Source: an uncultured Clostridia bacterium (GTDB taxonomy: Bacteria; Bacillota; Clostridia; Christensenellales; Aristaeellaceae). Taken from it: a DNA stretch of 64,000 nt. The position numbers and the translations under genes are program-made. The notes below the pieces were generated by a model that was not told the origin of the DNA, did not search any database, and saw only the letters and a program-made list of their open reading frames with translations. Positions 63,557 through 64,000 of the stretch are shown here, one piece after another (position 1 is the first letter of the stretch; every line of letters starts with the position of its first letter). The DNA is taken from contig CAMNKK010000001.1 in the NCBI GenBank assembly GCA_946542235.1, positions 1-64,000 of the forward strand, given 5' to 3'.

Positions 63557-64000
63557 TCATCCGAAAACGCTCATCAGGAAGCCTGCGGCGATCGCAGATC
63601 CAATGACGCCGGCCACGTTCGGCCCCATCGCGTGCATCAGCAGGAAATTGGATGGATTCTCCGCCTGTCCGACCTTCTGGCTTACTCTGGCTGCCATCGG
63701 TACCGCGGAAACGCCTGCAGAACCGATCAGCGGGTTGATTTTGCCTCCGCTCAGCCTATACATCAGCTTGCCGACCAGCAGACCTCCGATGGTGCTGAAG
63801 GAAAAGGCGATCAGTCCGAGAACAACAATATAAATGGTCTGAACATTCAGGAAGTTGGATCCGACCATCGTCGCGCCGACGCTGATGCCCAGGAACAGGG
63901 TTACAATGTTCATAAGGGCATTCTGGGCCACATCGCTCAGCCGATCCGTCACGCCGGTTTCCTTCAGGAGGTTTCCGAACATCAGGCAGCCGATCAGGGG
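63557..64000 (-). CDS. oadB: Na+-translocating decarboxylase beta subunit (OadB/GcdB family), 3' part
   Basis: Partial: the reading frame is open through the window edge at 64000, so only the C-terminal 147 residues are seen ([21 protein letters not shown] onward). Conserved segments are [31 protein letters not shown] and [20 protein letters not shown], which match the membrane ion-channel subunit of oxaloacetate, glutaconyl-CoA or methylmalonyl-CoA decarboxylase pumps. Decarboxylation drives Na+ export through it. Which carboxylate is used depends on genes beyond the window; the neighbouring pckA favours oxaloacetate. Confidence 0.93.
   Translation of the reverse strand, partial: PLIGCLMFGNLLKETGVTDRLSDVAQNALMNIVTLFLGISVGATMVGSNFLNVQTIYIVVLGLIAFSFSTIGGLLVGKLMYRLSGGKINPLIGSAGVSAVPMAARVSQKVGQAENPSNFLLMHAMGPNVAGVIGSAIAAGFLMSVFG

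Overview
The window looks like a chromosomal segment of an anaerobic Bacillota (class Clostridia) genome of roughly even GC. This rests on several things seen in the sequence: sigma-A type promoters and strong AGGAGG ribosome sites; Firmicute-type neighbourhoods (darA-holB-ricT; a SpoVB-like flippase, mazG, HU and rqcP in a row); an Rnf complex; pyruvate phosphate dikinase; ATP-dependent PEP carboxykinase; and an oxaloacetate-decarboxylase-type Na+ pump subunit. I cannot place it to genus. No rRNA, CRISPR array, insertion sequence, integrase or phage module was found. No stretch longer than 300 bases lacks a gene.

Layout. 1-3.2 kb (minus): a small 2[4Fe-4S] ferredoxin behind its own promoter and a striking palindrome, then the darA-holB-ricT operon. 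3.2-7.1 kb: an rRNA methyltransferase (+), a three-part secreted SH3/L,D-transpeptidase/CapA protein (-) and tRNA-Ser(GGA). 7.2-10.5 kb: tmRNA and smpB (-), proA and an RluB-type pseudouridine synthase (+), and tRNA-Leu(GAG) (-). 10.6-18.6 kb (+): trkA-trkH, flippase, a possible 28-residue peptide, mazG, hup, rqcP and an ispD-ispF fusion. 18.7-22.3 kb (-): upp, dus and an unknown secreted protein. 22.4-25.2 kb (+): lgt, a serine hydrolase and recX. 25.3-32.9 kb (-): ppdK, and an rnfCDEAB operon with no rnfG.

33-43.9 kb (-): a tight run from a PfkB-type sugar kinase through GNAT, alpha/beta hydrolase, murF, ddl, dxs, tlyA, nadK, argR and recN. 44-47.6 kb (+): a glycerol-3-phosphate dehydrogenase-type trio and yajC. 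47.7-54.3 kb (-): dnaX, comEA and cysS behind a small membrane protein, then a split transketolase with a coiled-coil unknown. 54.4-59.6 kb (-): an Hsp70 without its lid domain, DUF5685, a J-domain protein, a zinc-ribbon membrane protein and an M18 aminopeptidase. 59.8-64 kb: a LexA-like regulator (-), argF (+), pckA (-) and the 3' part of oadB (-).

How they work together. Central carbon and energy genes are concentrated here: PckA, PPDK and OadB act around the PEP/pyruvate/oxaloacetate node, Rnf couples ferredoxin oxidation to ion pumping, and split transketolase and Dxs feed pentose and isoprenoid metabolism. IspDF also serves the MEP pathway. Ddl and MurF supply consecutive peptidoglycan steps, and ArgR is encoded in the same window as its probable target argF. 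The least expected items are the Rnf operon without rnfG, the lidless Hsp70 module, the tripartite cell-wall protein, a candidate coupled mini-peptide before mazG, and compact divergent promoters that share a -35 region. I did not find a convincing wholly new defence or mobile system.
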